Assembly (NCBI GenBank): GCA_013054445.1
Contig: JAAMPI010001070.1
Coordinates: 1 to 20,330, forward strand
Direction: 5' to 3'
Source of the DNA: Cudoniella acicularis
Lineage: Eukaryota; Ascomycota; Leotiomycetes; Helotiales; Helotiaceae
Length of the DNA stretch: 20,330 bases
The translations under genes and the position numbers were made by a program. Of this stretch, positions 19,573 through 20,330 are shown piece after piece. The number at the start of each line of letters is the position of its first letter. The stretch's first letter is position 1. The notes beneath the pieces are model-generated. The model did no database searches and had not been told where the DNA came from. It saw nothing but the letters and a program-made list of their open reading frames with translations.

Positions 19573-20050
19573 TTTGCCTAGACTGTGGAGGAATGATTGG
19601 ACCTGGCGGAATGGGTTGGGGATTTGGTGTTCGCGACGGGGCTGGAGTAGCGATTTCCACTTCACCCAACACCACCCCGTCAGACAGACAGCGAATTATG
19701 ATCGCTTTGTTGTTGTCGCTAGAGGTCGTATAGCTCGTGGGCGTTATTCTCACACGTAAGCCTGGATCACCGAGTCGGAAATTGAGGATGTTGTTTAACG
19801 CGTCGTTGGCTGGAGGGGTCGCGATCTCACCGCGGCACAGGGTAACCCCACGGCGAAAGAAGGGACGATGTGATGATCCCGTTCCGAAAGGGCCGTCGGC
19901 AGTAATCCCCAACTTTTGGATATTGTCCGAACACGTAAGCCTGAGTCTTCTGAATTGGCGCTCGGGGAAACTTCGATGCTTGAAGGCTAAGATATTAATT
20001 TACGCGTTGTGGGCAGCAGCCGCGATTTCATCACACCCGCAAAAATATAC
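19526..20050 (-). pseudogene. tandemly repeated ~60-residue domain, frame with a stop
   Basis: On the minus strand, in a single frame, two related segments follow each other. The first runs VYFCGCDEIAAAAHNA, stop (TAA 20000-20002), INILAF..LRLTCSDN..LGITADGPFG. The second runs VTLCRGEIATPPANDALNNI, LNF..LRVRI..SSDN..IIIRCLSDGVVLGE, and ends with EVEIATPAP, which looks like the start of a third. The aligned order (EIA.., NxxNIL, LR, SDN, DG, G) suggests an internally duplicated protein domain. At DNA level ACACGTAAGCCTG recurs at 19752 and 19931 (179-nt offset). The frame ends at 19526, overlapping SPC34 exon 1 in another frame, so either it stops being coding earlier or it is a relic in the SPC34 promoter. 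I do not recognise the family. Confidence 0.35.
19798..20007. promoter_or_regulatory. two ACGCGT (MCB-like) boxes upstream of SPC34
   Basis: ACGCGT occurs at 19798-19803 and 20002-20007, about 226 and 430 nt upstream of the SPC34 ATG and at equivalent places in the two duplicated units. MBF-type control would fit a mitotic gene, but the duplication alone also explains the recurrence. Confidence 0.3.
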
Positions 20051-20330
20051 GGTTGGTGACAGGGGCGAGCGCAGACAACACCACAACACCATGATCAAGC
20101 CATGCCGAGCCATACTTCCGCCAGTCACTGGCCGACGTTGATATTTTTTTTTTATCTGCCCCTGTCCGCCGCCTCCCGTACAGTAGCATCACGTTGAGTC
20201 CAATTCTGGGAAGCCGGGCGCGAATAAAATCGCCGGCCGTGAAATTTCCTGCATTTTTTTTTTCTNTCTTCTGGATTCTCGCCTTACCAGCGCATCGCCG
20301 CATCTCACGATTCTCCCCACAATTGGGTAC

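Noticed and set aside
1..20330. CRISPR arrays, prophage, bacterial operons or a secondary-metabolite cluster
   Set aside because: The gene structures are fungal. No regularly spaced repeats and no backbone synthase or tailoring-enzyme set are present.

Overview
The window looks like nuclear DNA of a filamentous ascomycete (Pezizomycotina; a leotiomycete-like fungus is my guess only). The protein genes carry short introns of 45-180 nt with GT..AG ends and CTAAC/CTGAC/CTAAT-like branch sites. One Pol III tRNA gene has an intron just 3' of the anticodon. Fungal-only families are present: a DASH kinetochore subunit, DUF6604 proteins and a Dal5-type permease.

Layout. 1-735 holds two decayed fragments facing each other: an ankyrin-repeat tail (+) and a kinase-like N-lobe (-). 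793-1278 (-) is a small lysine-rich ORF of unknown function with two ACGCGT boxes upstream. 1636-3401 (-) is an intact five-exon MFS permease of the Dal5/allantoate-pantothenate type (512 aa) with GATA-factor motifs in its promoter. 4047-6340 and 7049-9744 (+) are two divergent tandem copies of a DUF6604 gene. Both are broken by in-frame stops; copy 1 also lacks about 133 nt and both introns seen in copy 2. 10508-11395 (-) is a two-exon HD-domain protein with a signal peptide. 11.4-12.4 kb is non-coding, with palindromic GATATCCGGA-type sequence that may be a transposon-end relic. 12391-12476 (-) is tRNA-Glu(CTC). 12.5-13.95 kb is non-coding with a degenerate 108-nt-period direct repeat. 13954-15952 (-) is a four-exon, 555-aa nuclear protein with a Myb/SANT-like domain. 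It has a probable 5' UTR intron and possibly a leader running to a TATA box near 17.2 kb. 17578-17850 (-) is a weak small ORF. 18773-19572 (-) is SPC34 of the DASH/Dam1 complex. Upstream of it is a tandemly repeated coding-like segment with a stop codon.

How the genes relate. I see no metabolic cluster. Housekeeping genes (SPC34, tRNA, SANT protein) occupy the right half. The left half is an accessory, decaying zone (ankyrin, kinase-like, DUF6604 duplicates) interrupted by an intact permease and an HD hydrolase. The permease is plausibly nitrogen-regulated. SPC34 and the 161-aa ORF have MCB-like ACGCGT boxes upstream, which would fit cell-cycle control. All exon structures were read by eye from splice signals, frame continuity and remembered family patterns; no alignment or search was run.
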